Positions 37,258 to 47,771 of a stretch of 64,000 bases of DNA are shown piece by piece; the first letter of the stretch is position 1, and each line of letters starts with the position of its first letter. The position numbers and the translations under genes are program-made. The notes beneath the pieces are model-generated. The model was not told where the DNA came from. It did no database searches and was given only the letters and a program-made list of their open reading frames with translations. The stretch is from the NCBI RefSeq assembly GCF_014200455.1, contig NZ_JACHBW010000001.1, positions 124,001-188,000 of the forward strand, read 5' to 3'. Source of the stretch: Paraburkholderia bannensis. GTDB lineage: Bacteria; Pseudomonadota; Gammaproteobacteria; Burkholderiales; Burkholderiaceae.

Positions 37258-38097
37258 TTGACCTCGCACCCTCACCGCTTCAAGGAATTCGTCGCCGGCG
37301 CGCGCGACACCGTGCCGATGATGATCGGCGCCGCGCCCTTCGGCATGATCTTCGGCACGCTCGTCGCCACCGGGCCGCTCGCACTCTGGCACGGCCAGTT
37401 GATGTCGCTGGCCGTGTTCGCCGGCTCCGCGCAGTTCATCGCGCTCGGGCTGATCGCCTCGCATGCGAGCTTCGCCGTGATCTGGGCGACCACGTTCATC
37501 GTCAATCTGCGCCATGTGCTCTATAGCGCGACGCTCGCGCCCTATGTTTCGCATCTGCCGCTGCGCTGGCGTCTCGTGCTCGGCGGCGTGCTCACCGACG
37601 AAGTCTTTGCCGTCGCCTGGGCGTATTTCCGCCGACATGCGCCAGGCGACGTCTCGCCGTGGCACTTCCTCGGCTCGGGACTTTCGATGTATCTGAACTG
37701 GCAGGTCTGGACCGCTGCGGGCCTGCTGTTCGGGGTGGCCTTTCCGGGGCTTCAGTCGCTCGGGCTGGACTTCGCGATGGTCGCCACCTTTATCGCCATC
37801 GTCGTGCCGCAACTGGTGGCCGTGCGCTATCTGGCCGCCGCCATCACCGCGGGCGCGCTCGCGTTCTTCTGGCAGGCGTGGCCGTACAAACTCGGACTGC
37901 TGGGCGCGGTGCTGGTGGGCGTGGCAGTGGGCGTCATGCTGTCGCGCACGCGCAGGCCGCTTGATCTCAACGCGGACGCCGACGAAAGCGATAGCGATCC
38001 CCCAAGGCCCGCTCCAACGCATCGCCAGCCGCCCGCGCCGCCCCGTCAATTGCACGATCAACGCGAGCCGCATGCCATCACCGGAGGCCAGCGATGA
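37258..38097 (+). CDS. azlC: Branched-chain amino acid exporter subunit AzlC
   Basis: A 279-residue membrane protein with 7-8 hydrophobic segments. GAAPFGMIFG, SAQFIALGLIASHAS and FIVNLRHVLYS are AzlC signatures. The start is TTG at 37258 with AGGAG 7 bases upstream; no in-frame ATG precedes the domain. The last 45 residues are a polar Asp/Pro-rich tail. The stop overlaps azlD by 4 bases (ATGA), so both subunits are made together. AzlCD exports branched-chain amino acids or analogues. Confidence 0.92.
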   Translation: MTSHPHRFKEFVAGARDTVPMMIGAAPFGMIFGTLVATGPLALWHGQLMSLAVFAGSAQFIALGLIASHASFAVIWATTFIVNLRHVLYSATLAPYVSHLPLRWRLVLGGVLTDEVFAVAWAYFRRHAPGDVSPWHFLGSGLSMYLNWQVWTAAGLLFGVAFPGLQSLGLDFAMVATFIAIVVPQLVAVRYLAAAITAGALAFFWQAWPYKLGLLGAVLVGVAVGVMLSRTRRPLDLNADADESDSDPPRPAPTHRQPPAPPRQLHDQREPHAITGGQR

Positions 38098-38417
38098 ACT
38101 ACGTCGTTTTGATTCTCGGCATGGCCGCCATCACCCTGCTCGTGCGCACCGCAGTGTTCGTACTGGGCGAGCGCCTCGTGTTCCCGCCGCTCGTGCGCAT
38201 GGCGCTAGGCTTCGTGCCAGTGACGGTGCTCACCGCGATCATCGTGCCGATGGCCGTTTCGCCGCACGGCCAGCATGCCGAGTTAAGCTGGCGCAATCCT
38301 CAGCTCGTCGGCGCACTGGCGGCGATCGCCGTGAGCGCGCTCACGAAGCGCCCGCTTCTCACCATCGCCGTGGGCCTGGGCGTGTTCTTTTTCTGGCAGG
38401 GCGTGGTATTGCGCTAG
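38094..38417 (+). CDS. azlD: Branched-chain amino acid exporter subunit AzlD
   Basis: A 107-residue membrane protein with about four hydrophobic segments, typical of the small AzlD partner. Coupled to azlC by an ATGA overlap. The start MNYVVLILGMAAITLLVRTA carries the family's first helix. Confidence 0.92.
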   Translation: MNYVVLILGMAAITLLVRTAVFVLGERLVFPPLVRMALGFVPVTVLTAIIVPMAVSPHGQHAELSWRNPQLVGALAAIAVSALTKRPLLTIAVGLGVFFFWQGVVLR

Positions 38418-38582
38418 CCCGCGCGGCGGGCCTTCCGGCCGGTTTCGAAGCGACGCTCGGCCCGCTCCACTCAAGTTTCGCCCCCGTGCGCCGTTAAACC
38501 GTCGAGGCCTGCTTTGGCGCGATCTGCTCAAAACGAGCCAGGCGAATTCAGGCACCGCCAGGAATACACCGGGGCAACCACA

Positions 38583-39335
38583 ATGGGGCACATCACCCTC
38601 AATCTCAAGGACGAAACGCTTGCGTCGCTGCGCAAGGATTTCGACGCGTTCCTGCGCGTCTCGCTCAAGCTCGACCCGCAGTTTCTGACGCCGTCGTTCG
38701 AGGACTTCCTGCGCGCGAAGCTGCTCGACAATATGACGCCGCTCACCGAACAGGCGGTGCAGCGTCTGCTGCAAGGCGGCCAGTACGCATGGGCCAAGCG
38801 CACGCTCGACAAGGAATTCCCGGAAGTCGTGTCGATACTGCTGCGGCAGGCGGGCGAGTTCGGCTTCGGCTTTGCGTCGCGGCCCGAATGGACGCCCGAA
38901 GAGCTGGCCAAACAGAGCCGCGAATGGGCAGCCGCAATCGTCACCGAGGCGCAAGGCGAAGAAGCGCTGATCGACCCGCTCGCCGCGCAGATCAAATCAG
39001 GCGTGCAGGACATCCAGACGCTGGAAGAAACCATGCAGACGCCGGCCTGGCGGCTTGCGGAATCGCTGCGCCAGCGTGTCTATGAAGCGAAGATCGGCTG
39101 CGAACAGGCAAGCGGCAGTCTCGCGCGCGAAAGGCTGGGCGAACTGCGCGGCCTGCTGCGCATGGGCATCACGCACGGCACGTTCCAGAAGCAGGAAGCG
39201 CAACAGATCATGGAATATCTGCGTCTGCTGAAGCCGGAAATCTTCGTCGAGGAACCGGACGACGTATTCACGCGCCTCGCCGCGTGGCTGCGCAACTTCT
39301 TTGTGCCGCCCACGCCGAGAAACCAGCCGCGCTAA
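38583..39335 (+). CDS. Conserved hypothetical protein (soluble, alpha-helical)
   Basis: A 250-residue protein of predominantly helical, charged character. It starts MGHITLNLKDETLASLRKD at 38583. No signal peptide, membrane segment or known motif is seen. A hydrophobic patch near the end (FTRLAAWLRNFFVPP) could be an amphipathic helix. It stands alone on the plus strand between azlD and the convergent helicase gene. I do not recognise the family. Confidence 0.7.
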   Translation: MGHITLNLKDETLASLRKDFDAFLRVSLKLDPQFLTPSFEDFLRAKLLDNMTPLTEQAVQRLLQGGQYAWAKRTLDKEFPEVVSILLRQAGEFGFGFASRPEWTPEELAKQSREWAAAIVTEAQGEEALIDPLAAQIKSGVQDIQTLEETMQTPAWRLAESLRQRVYEAKIGCEQASGSLARERLGELRGLLRMGITHGTFQKQEAQQIMEYLRLLKPEIFVEEPDDVFTRLAAWLRNFFVPPTPRNQPR

Positions 39336-39401
39336 TTTGCCTGCCAGACGCGGCATCGCGCGCCGCGTCCGCCGCATCTGCTTGCGCTCACTTCCCCGCT
39401 T

Positions 39402-41549
39402 TTAATCCCACATCTTGCGCAGTTTTGCGCCGATTTCGATTTTTGCGCGCGCCGCCGCGGCCAGTCCCGACGCGCCAGGCGCGCCGACCACGGGCGGCGG
39501 CGGCCACGCGCAGGATTCGAACAGCGGCAGCATCTGCGCGCCGATAAAGCGCGTGCGCGATGCCCACACGTGCCGGTCGCCCGCCGCCGCCTGGTTATGC
39601 ACGTAAAAGCGTTGCGGCACGACGATGTGCAGGTCTTCCTTCGCGCGCGTCATCGCCACATAAAGCAGCCGGCGCTCCTCTTCCAGTTCCTCGTCGCTGC
39701 CCGCGCCCAGATCGGACGGAATGCAGCCGTCGACACCATTGAGCACGAACACATTGCGCCACTCCTGCCCTTTGGCCGAGTGGATCGTCGAAAGAATCAG
39801 ATAGTCCTCGTCGAGCAGCGGATCGGCGGATTCGGCGCTGGTGGCGTCCGGTGGATCGAGCGTGAGTTCGGTCAAAAAGCGCTCTCGTGACGGGTACGTG
39901 CTGGCAATACTTTCCATCTGCAGCAGATCGGCCATGCGCACCTGAGCATCTTCGTGATTGCGCTCCAGATGCGGTTCGTACCACCGCCGCACGCGTTCGA
40001 ATTCGCCGGGCCAAGGCGTGGCGCGCGCGCCAATATTGTCGATCAGCGCGGTGAACGCGGGCCAGTCCTGCGCCGCGCGCAGCGGCGGCGCGAAGGCCGC
40101 GAGCGCCTGCGCGGCGCGGTAAGCGCCGGTGCACGCCGCCACCTGATCGAGCAGCCGTGCGGCCGTAGCCGGCCCGACGCCCGGCATCAGCTGCGTGACG
40201 CGAAACCCGGCCACACGGTCCAGCGGGTTTTCGGCCCAGCGCAGCACGGCCAGCACATCCTTGACGTGCGCGGCGTCCAGAAAGCGCAGACCGCCGAATT
40301 TCACGAACGGGATATTGCGGCGTGCGAGTTCGATTTCGAGCGTGGCGCTATGGTGCGCGGCGCGAAACAGCACGGCCTGTTGCTTGAGCGCCATGCCGCC
40401 CTCGCGCGCCTCCAGAATCTGTTCCACCACGTAGCGCGCCTGGGTGGCTTCGTCGGCGACCGTGACGAGGCGCGGCCGCTGCTGCGAGGCCTTATCGGTC
40501 CAGAGATTCTTGGTATAGCGCTCGGCGGCGGCATCCATGACCGCGTTGGACGCCGCGAGGATCGGCCCGGTCGAGCGGTAGTTGCGTTCGAGCGTCACCT
40601 GCCGCGCAGGCGGATCGAAATGCGTGGGGAAATCGAGGATGTTGCGCACCGTTGCGCCCCGGAACGAGTAAATTGCCTGCGCATCGTCGCCGACCACCGT
40701 CAGCCCGCGCCCGTCAGGCTTGAGCGCGAGCAGGATCGACGCCTGCAGGCGATTGGTGTCCTGATACTCGTCAACGAGAATGTGATCGAAGCGCGCAGCA
40801 AGATCGGCGGCGATAGCCGGTTCTGCCGACATATGCGCCCAATATAGCAACAGATCATCGTAATCGAGGACGTTCTGTTTCTGCTTGGCATCGGTATAGG
40901 CGGCGAACAGCGCGCGCAGTTGCGGCTCCCATTCGAGGCACCACGAAAATGAGCGCGCCAGCACGTTCGGCAGCGAATCACCGGTATTCACCACCCGAGA
41001 GTAAATCGCCAGACAGGTGGATTTAGCCGGAAATCGCTTCTCTTTCGCCGACAATCCCAGCTCATGACGCACGAGATTCATCAGATCGGCGGAATCCTCC
41101 CGGTCGTTGATCGTGAATGCGGGCGACAGTCCGATCTGCTCGGCGTATTCGCGCAGCAAACGGGCGCCCACGCCATGAAAGGTCCCCGCCCACGTCAGCC
41201 CTTGCGCCAGCGTCGCCGCGACGCCTGAAACGCCCGCGGCGATGCGGGCGACGCGTCGCGTCATCTCCTGCGCCGCGCGGCGCGAGAAGGTTAGCAGCAG
41301 GATACGATGCGGATCGGCGCCGTTGACCACCAGATGGGCGACGCGATGCGCCAGCGTATTGGTTTTGCCCGAACCCGCGCCGGCGATTACAAGCAGCGGT
41401 TCCGGAAGCGTCACCCCTGGCGCGAAGGCGTTCGATCCGCCATGCTCGACGGCGTCGCGCTGGGCATCATTGAGCTTCGCGAGATAAGCCGTCACATCGG
41501 GCAGGACCGCTTCGGCTTGGGAGGAGTCGGCAAGAGTGACAGTGGACAC
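39402..41549 (-). CDS. UvrD/Rep-like ATP-dependent DNA helicase (superfamily 1)
   Basis: A 715-residue SF1A helicase. Motif I is AGAGSGKT at residues 56-63, motif Ia LLLTFSRRAAQEM, motif II ILVDEYQDTN, motif III VVGDDAQAIYSFRGA, motif IV LERNYRS, motif V STIHSAKGQEW and motif VI EEERRLLYVAMTRAKEDL. It is shorter than UvrD or PcrA at the C-terminus and belongs to a less-studied subgroup; it may act in repair or replication restart, but no specific role can be read from sequence. Confidence 0.92.
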   Translation of the reverse strand: MSTVTLADSSQAEAVLPDVTAYLAKLNDAQRDAVEHGGSNAFAPGVTLPEPLLVIAGAGSGKTNTLAHRVAHLVVNGADPHRILLLTFSRRAAQEMTRRVARIAAGVSGVAATLAQGLTWAGTFHGVGARLLREYAEQIGLSPAFTINDREDSADLMNLVRHELGLSAKEKRFPAKSTCLAIYSRVVNTGDSLPNVLARSFSWCLEWEPQLRALFAAYTDAKQKQNVLDYDDLLLYWAHMSAEPAIAADLAARFDHILVDEYQDTNRLQASILLALKPDGRGLTVVGDDAQAIYSFRGATVRNILDFPTHFDPPARQVTLERNYRSTGPILAASNAVMDAAAERYTKNLWTDKASQQRPRLVTVADEATQARYVVEQILEAREGGMALKQQAVLFRAAHHSATLEIELARRNIPFVKFGGLRFLDAAHVKDVLAVLRWAENPLDRVAGFRVTQLMPGVGPATAARLLDQVAACTGAYRAAQALAAFAPPLRAAQDWPAFTALIDNIGARATPWPGEFERVRRWYEPHLERNHEDAQVRMADLLQMESIASTYPSRERFLTELTLDPPDATSAESADPLLDEDYLILSTIHSAKGQEWRNVFVLNGVDGCIPSDLGAGSDEELEEERRLLYVAMTRAKEDLHIVVPQRFYVHNQAAAGDRHVWASRTRFIGAQMLPLFESCAWPPPPVVGAPGASGLAAAARAKIEIGAKLRKMWD

Positions 41550-41723
41550 GGCGCAGGATCACAAGGAGGAGAAGCGGAGGAGAAGCGCGTCGTACTCGAC
41601 GCGGCGACGCATACTGTATATCCATACACCTCGCAGCTGCAAGCGCGTCGAACCCGCCGTGATCTGGCGATATTTACACGCGAACGTCGCGCGAACCGGT
41701 TCTGGCGTCCAGAAAAAGCAAAC

Positions 41724-41749
41724 GGCGGCCTCCGTTGCCGGAGGCCGCC
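41724..41749 (-). terminator. Terminator after the Ala/Lys-rich exported protein gene
   Basis: GGCGGCCTCC pairs with GGAGGCCGCC around a 6-base loop. On the minus strand it is followed by GTTTGCTTTTTC, so it ends transcription of the gene at 41780-42235. Confidence 0.85.
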
Positions 41750-41779
41750 GCTCAATGCCTCAAAATCTGCCGGCGAGTC

Positions 41780-42235
41780 TTACGGTTGCGATGTACCGCT
41801 CTGCTGCACCGCGCCTTGCTGCTGCGCCGACTGGCCGCTCATCTGGTCCTTCATTTCCGAATCGTTGGCCTCACGGTCAGCCTTGCGGTTGATCTTCGCG
41901 TCCTTGACCTGCGACTTGTACTGCGACTTGGCTTGCTTCTTCGCGTCCTTGTATTCCGCGTTCGCCGACTTTTTGGCACTGCGGTATTCGGCACTGGCCT
42001 GGGCATTCGCTTCACGCTTTTGCACCAGCGGATCCGTCGACGTGGGCGCGGTCAGGTTTTGCGGAGCCGGTGCGGGTTGCGCGACGCCGGCTGCGGCCGG
42101 CGCCTGGCTGGGTGCGGCGGCCGGCGCGAGGGTCGGCGCAGCCGACGCAGCGTCAGTCTGGGCGAACGCGCCTTGCGCGAACAGCGCGGCGGTGGCGAGA
42201 GCGGTACCGGTAAGCAGCTTGTGAATCTGAGTCAT
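41780..42235 (-). CDS. Exported Ala/Gln/Lys-rich protein (TolA-like composition)
   Basis: A 151-residue protein with a clear signal peptide (cut near AFAQT, residue 26), an Ala/Pro-rich region, a lysine/alanine helical stretch of KxAKxxYKxxKKQAKSQYKSQ type (about residues 80-120) and a Gln/Ser-rich end. The composition resembles the helical domain of TolA, and similar genes are often labelled so, but no TolA domain is seen. It has an AGAGGA ribosome-binding site and its own terminator. Role unknown; a periplasmic structural or linker protein is possible. Confidence 0.7.
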   Translation of the reverse strand: MTQIHKLLTGTALATAALFAQGAFAQTDAASAAPTLAPAAAPSQAPAAAGVAQPAPAPQNLTAPTSTDPLVQKREANAQASAEYRSAKKSANAEYKDAKKQAKSQYKSQVKDAKINRKADREANDSEMKDQMSGQSAQQQGAVQQSGTSQP

Positions 42236-42645
42236 GGCATATCCTCTTTGCAATAGTTCCGGGAGTCGGTTCGCAACGGCCATACCTGCGTGCCGCTGTT
42301 GCTTCTATTGCCCTGTTGCGATCCGGCTCCCGCTCGATGAATCTGCCTCCTTGTCTTCGTCGATGGCGCAGTGCTGCGCGTATCTTCGAGAGGCAGTTTT
42401 CTCGGCTGGGGTGAAGCCATTTTTGTCTGAGGAAGCCCGTGATGTCCCGCAGCGTTACTCACCGTTTCACTTTCTGACGATTTCATAACATCTGGCCCCG
42501 AGATGTATCCGCCCGGTAGCATTTGCGTAGCAGTCATCGATCCACCCTCGAATCAACCGCGCCCGGACGGCTCGCAAGCCTGGGATCGCTTATCATGCTC
42601 ACCCTTCGCGCGCCCGCGCGGCGCGCTCCTGATTCCCGATCTGCC
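42236..42645. other. Divergent intergenic region without a gene
   Basis: 410 bases between the exported Lys-rich protein and the S4-domain gene, which diverge. It must hold both promoters. The sequence is a little less GC-rich than its surroundings; I see no repeat, hairpin or coding frame to report. Confidence 0.5.
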
Positions 42646-42867
42646 ATGCCCAATCTCGATTTCACCCTGACCGGCGACTACGTCGAACTCCACAACCTCC
42701 TGAAGATCACCGGCCTTGCCGACAGCGGCGGCTCGGCCAAGGTGATCGTCGCGTCCGGCGCGGTCAAGGTCGACGGCGAAGTGGAACTGCGCAAGACCTG
42801 CAAGATTCGCGCGGGACAATCGGTGCTGCTCGGCGACACGCGCATCGCGATCCACGAAGCGCAGTAG
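42646..42867 (+). CDS. Small S4-domain RNA-binding protein (YbcJ-like)
   Basis: A 73-residue protein that is nearly all S4 RNA-binding domain: LHNLLKITGLADSGGSAKVIVASGAVKVDGEVE then RKTCKIRAGQSV. Members of this family (E. coli YbcJ) are small RNA-binding proteins of uncertain target. The ATG at 42646 (MPNLDFTLTGDYVEL) gives the full domain. Confidence 0.88.
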   Translation: MPNLDFTLTGDYVELHNLLKITGLADSGGSAKVIVASGAVKVDGEVELRKTCKIRAGQSVLLGDTRIAIHEAQ

Positions 42868-43087
42868 TGGGGTCGCGGGGTTGCGTCCACAGTTCGCGTC
42901 CGCAGTTCGCCTCGGCGTGCGGGCCGCACAAGCACGAAAGCGAAGGCTTTCGAAAGCAAATGCACCATGTAGGTGCTTTTTAGCCAAAAGAAGCGTAATC
43001 TCGTCTTTTGCTTCCAACTCCCACCACGACGCGAGCAGCACCCAACACAGGACACGCGGCGCGATTCTTCGCGCCGCGTCTGCTTTT

Positions 43088-44524
43088 ATGACCCGATCCA
43101 CCGCATCCACGCGCGCCCAGAGCAACCCCGGCAACCCCGATCCACGCCGCGCCATCGCCCCGCCAACGCTTCGCCGTCACGCCGCCGACACCGCGCGACT
43201 CGCCGCGCCACTCGCCATCGCACAGCTTTCGCAAATGGCCATGAGCGTGACCGACACGGTGCTGCTCGGCTCGCTGGGCGCGGGCGCGCTCGCGGCCGGC
43301 GGACTTGGCGCGAATCTGTTCTTCGTGGTGGTGACGGTGCTGCAGGGCGTGCTGACCTCGGTGAGCGTGAGCGTCGCCCAGGCGCGCGGTGCCGACGATC
43401 TGCATCGCGTGCCGCATATTTACTGGACGGGCTTCGCGCTTTCGCTGCTGCTGGCCGTGCCGGCATTCGTGCTGCTCTCGTTTGCCGGACCGCTGCTGCT
43501 GGCGCTCGGCGAGCCGTCGGTGCTCGCGCATCAGGTCGGCGAATATGCCTCGGTGCTGCGCTGGGGCGCGCCCGCAAGCCTGATCGGCGTGGGGCTGATG
43601 CGCTCGTTCCTGCCCGCCATCGGCGCGGCCAGGCGGCTGCTCTGGGTGTCGATCGGCAGCGTGTTTTTCAACGGCTTCCTCAACTACGGGCTGATTCATG
43701 GCGCGTGGGGCCTGCCGCATCTGGGCTTTCTCGGCTCGGCGGCGGCCACCTCGATCACCATCTGGCTGACCACGCTGCTGCTGATGGCGCTGCTGCATCT
43801 GCGGCCCTCGCACCAGCACTTCGTCGTGGCGCGCCGTCCCACCGCGCCGATGATGGGCGAGCTCTTTACGATCGGCTGGCCGGTGGCGATCACTTTCGCG
43901 GTCGAAGCGACGCTGTTCCTCGCCACCGGCATCGTCATGGGGCTGCTCGGCTCGACGCCGCTGGCCGCGCATCAGATCGCGCTGAACGTCGCCTCGGTGA
44001 TGTTCATGGTGCCGCTGTCGATCGGCCAGGCGGCCAATGTGCGCGTGGGCTACTGGATCGGCGCGGGCCAGCCGGGCGCGGCGCGCCATGCGGGCTTCGT
44101 TGCGCTGGCGCTGGGCGTGGGTTTCATGTCGATGTCGGCGCTCGTGATGGTGCTCGCGCCGCACTGGATCGTCGGCCTGTATCTGCATCTGGACGATCCG
44201 GCCAATGCGCAGACCGTCGCGCTTGCCGCGTCGCTGCTGGGCGTGGCCGCCATTTTCCAGATCGTCGACGGCATGCAGACGGTCGGTTCGGGCTGCCTGC
44301 GCGGCCTCAAGGACACCCGCATTCCGATGTTGGCCGCAACGCTCGGCTACTGGGGGATCGGCTTTCCGTTCGGCTATGCGCTGGCGTTTCACTTCGGGCT
44401 GGGTGCGCTCGGGCTGTGGTGGGGGCTTGCCGCAGGACTGGCGAGCGTAGCCTTGCTCATGACCTGGCGCTTCCATCACATCAGCCGCCGCGTGCAGCGC
44501 GAAGCCGCCACGCGGGCAGGCTGA
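43088..44524 (+). CDS. MATE-family multidrug efflux transporter (NorM-like)
   Basis: A 478-residue protein with twelve hydrophobic segments. LAIAQLSQMAMSVTDTVLLGSLG in the first helix and its repeat FTIGWPVAITFAVEATLFL in the second half are MATE signatures. It exports cationic compounds by Na+ or H+ exchange. The ATG at 43088 leaves a 25-residue polar tail before the first helix; frames upstream are not family-like. Confidence 0.92.
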   Translation: MTRSTASTRAQSNPGNPDPRRAIAPPTLRRHAADTARLAAPLAIAQLSQMAMSVTDTVLLGSLGAGALAAGGLGANLFFVVVTVLQGVLTSVSVSVAQARGADDLHRVPHIYWTGFALSLLLAVPAFVLLSFAGPLLLALGEPSVLAHQVGEYASVLRWGAPASLIGVGLMRSFLPAIGAARRLLWVSIGSVFFNGFLNYGLIHGAWGLPHLGFLGSAAATSITIWLTTLLLMALLHLRPSHQHFVVARRPTAPMMGELFTIGWPVAITFAVEATLFLATGIVMGLLGSTPLAAHQIALNVASVMFMVPLSIGQAANVRVGYWIGAGQPGAARHAGFVALALGVGFMSMSALVMVLAPHWIVGLYLHLDDPANAQTVALAASLLGVAAIFQIVDGMQTVGSGCLRGLKDTRIPMLAATLGYWGIGFPFGYALAFHFGLGALGLWWGLAAGLASVALLMTWRFHHISRRVQREAATRAG

Positions 44525-44746
44525 CGCAGCCTGGCGGGCGGTTAGAATACGCGGCTGGCAAGGCGCGGCTACCGCCGTGCGCCAGCCGTCCCACGAGGGC
44601 GCAGAACAATACGCAAATGCCAGGCGCATGCCTCGCAAACGCCAGGCAAATAACCAGACAGCGCGTCCGCGCACGACCTGCGCCGTCGTCTGCCCTGCCC
44701 TGGCGCCGAGCCTCGAACGCCCTCTTTCCCGGACTCTCACAGCCCC

Positions 44747-45712
44747 ATGCTCGCCCCCATCACCCGACTGTTCCCGCTCTGGGCCATCCTCGTTTCGCTG
44801 TTCGCCTACTTCAATCCCGGCGCGGTCGCGCCCGTCACGCCGCACGTCACCACGCTGCTCACCATCATCATGCTGGCGATGGGCGTGACGCTTTCGTTCG
44901 CCGATTTCCAGCGTGTCTTCACACGCCCAGCGCCCGTGCTGGCCGGCATCGTCCTGCACTATCTGGTGATGCCGCTGGCCGCCTGGGGCATCGCCCACGC
45001 GCTGCGCATGAGCCCGGACCTCACCGCCGGCATGGTGCTGGTCGGCAGCGTGGCGAGCGGCACGGCGTCGAACGTGATGATCTACCTCGCGCGCGGCGAC
45101 GTGGCGCTGTCGGTGACGATCAGCGCGCTCTCCACGCTGGTGGGGGTGTTCGCGACGCCGCTGCTGACGCGCCTTTACGTGGACGCCTCGATCGTCGTCG
45201 ACGTGCACGGCATGCTCATGAGCATCGTGCAGATCGTCGCGCTGCCGATCGTCGTTGGCCTGATCGTGAACCGTCTGGCCGGCGGCCTCGTGCGGCGCGC
45301 CGAACCGGCGCTGCCGCTCGTCTCGATGGTGTCGATCCTCGCGATCATCGCCGCCGTGGTGGGCGGCACGCATGCGAGCATCGCCACGGTCGGTCCGCTG
45401 GTGGCGCTGGGCGTGGTGCTGCACAACGGCATTGGCCTGCTGGGCGGCTACTGGGGCGGCCGCCTGCTCGGCTTCGACGAATCCGTGTGCCGCACGCTGG
45501 CCATCGAAGTGGGCATGCAGAACTCAGGGCTTGCGGCAACGCTTGGCAAGATTTATTTCTCGCCGCTCGCGGCCTTGCCGGGCGCGCTGTTCTCTGTCTG
45601 GCACAACCTCTCGGGATCGCTGCTTGCTGGGTTCTGGGCCGGCAGACCGGCGCGTGGCAGCGAACGCGACGCCGACGAGGCGCGCGAGCGCACGCGCGCC
45701 TCGCACGGCTAG
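44747..45712 (+). CDS. Bile acid:sodium symporter (BASS) family transporter
   Basis: A 321-residue membrane protein with about nine or ten hydrophobic segments. [20 protein letters not shown] and [14 protein letters not shown] are the BASS family motifs with the conserved Asn and Gly. Bacterial relatives include PanS (ketopantoate) and YocS types; the substrate is unknown. The last 25 residues are polar. Confidence 0.9.
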   Translation: MLAPITRLFPLWAILVSLFAYFNPGAVAPVTPHVTTLLTIIMLAMGVTLSFADFQRVFTRPAPVLAGIVLHYLVMPLAAWGIAHALRMSPDLTAGMVLVGSVASGTASNVMIYLARGDVALSVTISALSTLVGVFATPLLTRLYVDASIVVDVHGMLMSIVQIVALPIVVGLIVNRLAGGLVRRAEPALPLVSMVSILAIIAAVVGGTHASIATVGPLVALGVVLHNGIGLLGGYWGGRLLGFDESVCRTLAIEVGMQNSGLAATLGKIYFSPLAALPGALFSVWHNLSGSLLAGFWAGRPARGSERDADEARERTRASHG

Positions 45713-45883
45713 GCGCGCTCCCCGTGGCTCGCCTGAGATCATGTTGCGCCGCTGGCAGATAGAATCCGCCAGGAATCCGCCAGCGGCGCAACGTAATCGA
45801 AACACGCGAACCACGCGAATCTGACCTGCACGGGCAAGGCCGGCAGGGGGGACGCCCGGCGCCCAACGCTCAGGAGAATCCGC

Positions 45884-47545
45884 TTGCTCGCCCCCACCGT
45901 TCCGAATGCGTCCCGCGCCCGCCTGCATGCCCTGAGGCGTGCCGGCCTCGCGCTCGTCAGCATCACGCTTCTCGCACTCGTCACGGCCTGCGCCACGCGC
46001 CCGCCCGCGACCGACTACCCGCGCGAGAACACCGCCGCGCTGCCCACCGCCGATGCGAGCGCGACGGCGCTCGGCGTCGCGCTCGCCGCGCCCGAAGCCG
46101 CGCATCCGGGCGAATCGGGCTTCCGGCTGCTGGCCACCGGCACCGATTCCTTGCAGATGCGCGTCGCGCTCGCCCGCGCGTCGACCAGGACGCTCGACAT
46201 GCAGTACTACATCGCCAACGAGGACACGACCGGCAAGCTGCTGCTCGGCTCCGCGCTCTATGCAGCCGACCGCGGCGTGCGTGTGCGCATGCTCGTGGAC
46301 GACCTGAACTTCCACGATATCGACCGCCTGATGGCCGCGCTCAACAGCCATCCGAACATTCAGATCCGCGTGTTCAATCCGTACGGCAGCACCAGCGAAT
46401 CGATGTACCTGCGCACGCGCAACTTCTTTTCGAACGTCGATCAGTTCACGCGCCGCATGCACAACAAGTCCACGATCGTGGACAACGAGCTCGTGATCTT
46501 GGGCGGGCGCAATCTCGGCGACGAATACTTCAGCGCGAGCCCGACGCTGCAGTTCCGCGACCTCGACGTGCTGGGCGCGGGGCCAGTGGCGGCGAGCGTG
46601 TCGGCCAGTTTCGACGAGTACTGGAACAGCAGCGTCTCGTATCCGCTGGGCGTGCTCAACCATCAAAAGTTCGATGCGCACGATCTCGACACCGCGCGCG
46701 ACGAGCTGCGCAAGCACTGGAGCGAAACCGCCGATCCGTTCAACGCAAAGCCGCTCAACGCGACGCCGCTCGCGCAGCAGATCACGCGCGGCGAGCTGGG
46801 CCTGATCTGGGCGAAGTGGCAGTTCGTGGCCGATTCGCCGGGCAAGATCGGCGGCCCGGAACAAGGCGAGCTGGGCGACGCGATGCGCTCGCTGCTCGAC
46901 CGCATTCGCGCCGCAAAGAGCAGCGTGCTGGTGTTCTCGCCGTACTTCGTGCCGCACGACGCGGGCGTGCAGGAAGTGCGCAAGCTCACGGCGCGCGGCG
47001 TGCACGTGGCGATCCTCACCAATTCGCTCGCGGCCACCGACGCCGTCGCCGTGCAGGCGGGCTACAGCCCCTACCGCGTGCCGCTGCTGCAGGCCGGCGC
47101 CGATCTCTACGAATTCAAGCCGACGCAGCCCGAAGGCACCCCTTCGCGCCGCCTGGGCATCACGGGATCGCGTTCGCGCGCAAGCCTGCACGCCAAGGCC
47201 TATGTGATCGACGACAGCACGCTGGTGATCGGCTCGCTCAATCTCGATCCGCGCTCAGCGCGCCTGAACACCGAACTCGCGCTCACCATCGACAGCCAGC
47301 CGATCGCGCACGAGGTAGCGGGCTACTTCGCACACGCGACCTCGCCCGAAATCAGTTATCGCGTCACGCTCGCCACGCCCGAACAGATCGCCGCGCAGCG
47401 CGGCACGGCCACCAGTTCGCCGCTCATCTGGACCGACGAGGATAACGGCATGATCCGCACCTACAACCTCGATCCTGGTGCGGGTTTTTACCGGAATCTT
47501 CTAACCGGGCTATTCTTGCTGTTGCCGGTCGACAGCCAGTTGTGA
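45884..47545 (+). CDS. clsC: Phospholipase D-family lipoprotein (cardiolipin synthase C-like)
   Basis: A 553-residue protein with a lipoprotein signal (Cys36 in LVTACAT) and two HKD motifs: His193 in HNKSTIVDN and His436 in HAKAYVIDD. The length and spacing fit ClsC, which joins phosphatidylethanolamine and phosphatidylglycerol, rather than ClsA or ClsB. ClsC of E. coli works with the neighbour YmdB; no such gene is next to it here. The start is TTG at 45884 with AGGAG 7 bases upstream. Confidence 0.85.
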   Translation: MLAPTVPNASRARLHALRRAGLALVSITLLALVTACATRPPATDYPRENTAALPTADASATALGVALAAPEAAHPGESGFRLLATGTDSLQMRVALARASTRTLDMQYYIANEDTTGKLLLGSALYAADRGVRVRMLVDDLNFHDIDRLMAALNSHPNIQIRVFNPYGSTSESMYLRTRNFFSNVDQFTRRMHNKSTIVDNELVILGGRNLGDEYFSASPTLQFRDLDVLGAGPVAASVSASFDEYWNSSVSYPLGVLNHQKFDAHDLDTARDELRKHWSETADPFNAKPLNATPLAQQITRGELGLIWAKWQFVADSPGKIGGPEQGELGDAMRSLLDRIRAAKSSVLVFSPYFVPHDAGVQEVRKLTARGVHVAILTNSLAATDAVAVQAGYSPYRVPLLQAGADLYEFKPTQPEGTPSRRLGITGSRSRASLHAKAYVIDDSTLVIGSLNLDPRSARLNTELALTIDSQPIAHEVAGYFAHATSPEISYRVTLATPEQIAAQRGTATSSPLIWTDEDNGMIRTYNLDPGAGFYRNLLTGLFLLLPVDSQL

Positions 47546-47771
47546 CGAGCGTCGCGAAGTTCAGCGGCAATTTCGCGACGCACTGCGCCGTCGACCAGTG
47601 CAACCCGGAAATCCGCCCTTTAGCCAGAACCAGCTCAGGCGTGACGTCCTCAACGGACGCTCACCCAGGCGCCGCCACGCTGCGCCGCTGCCCAGCCAAC
47701 CTGCGCAAGCGCCCCGTCACATGCGGCGCCGCGCCGATACGCCGGCGCCGCTTTCACATCGGAGTGTCAAC

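Noticed and set aside
42973..45762. Plus-strand frame of 929 codons running through the MATE and BASS genes
   Set aside because: Arg/Ala/Gly-rich with no domain; the other frame encodes two recognisable transporters.
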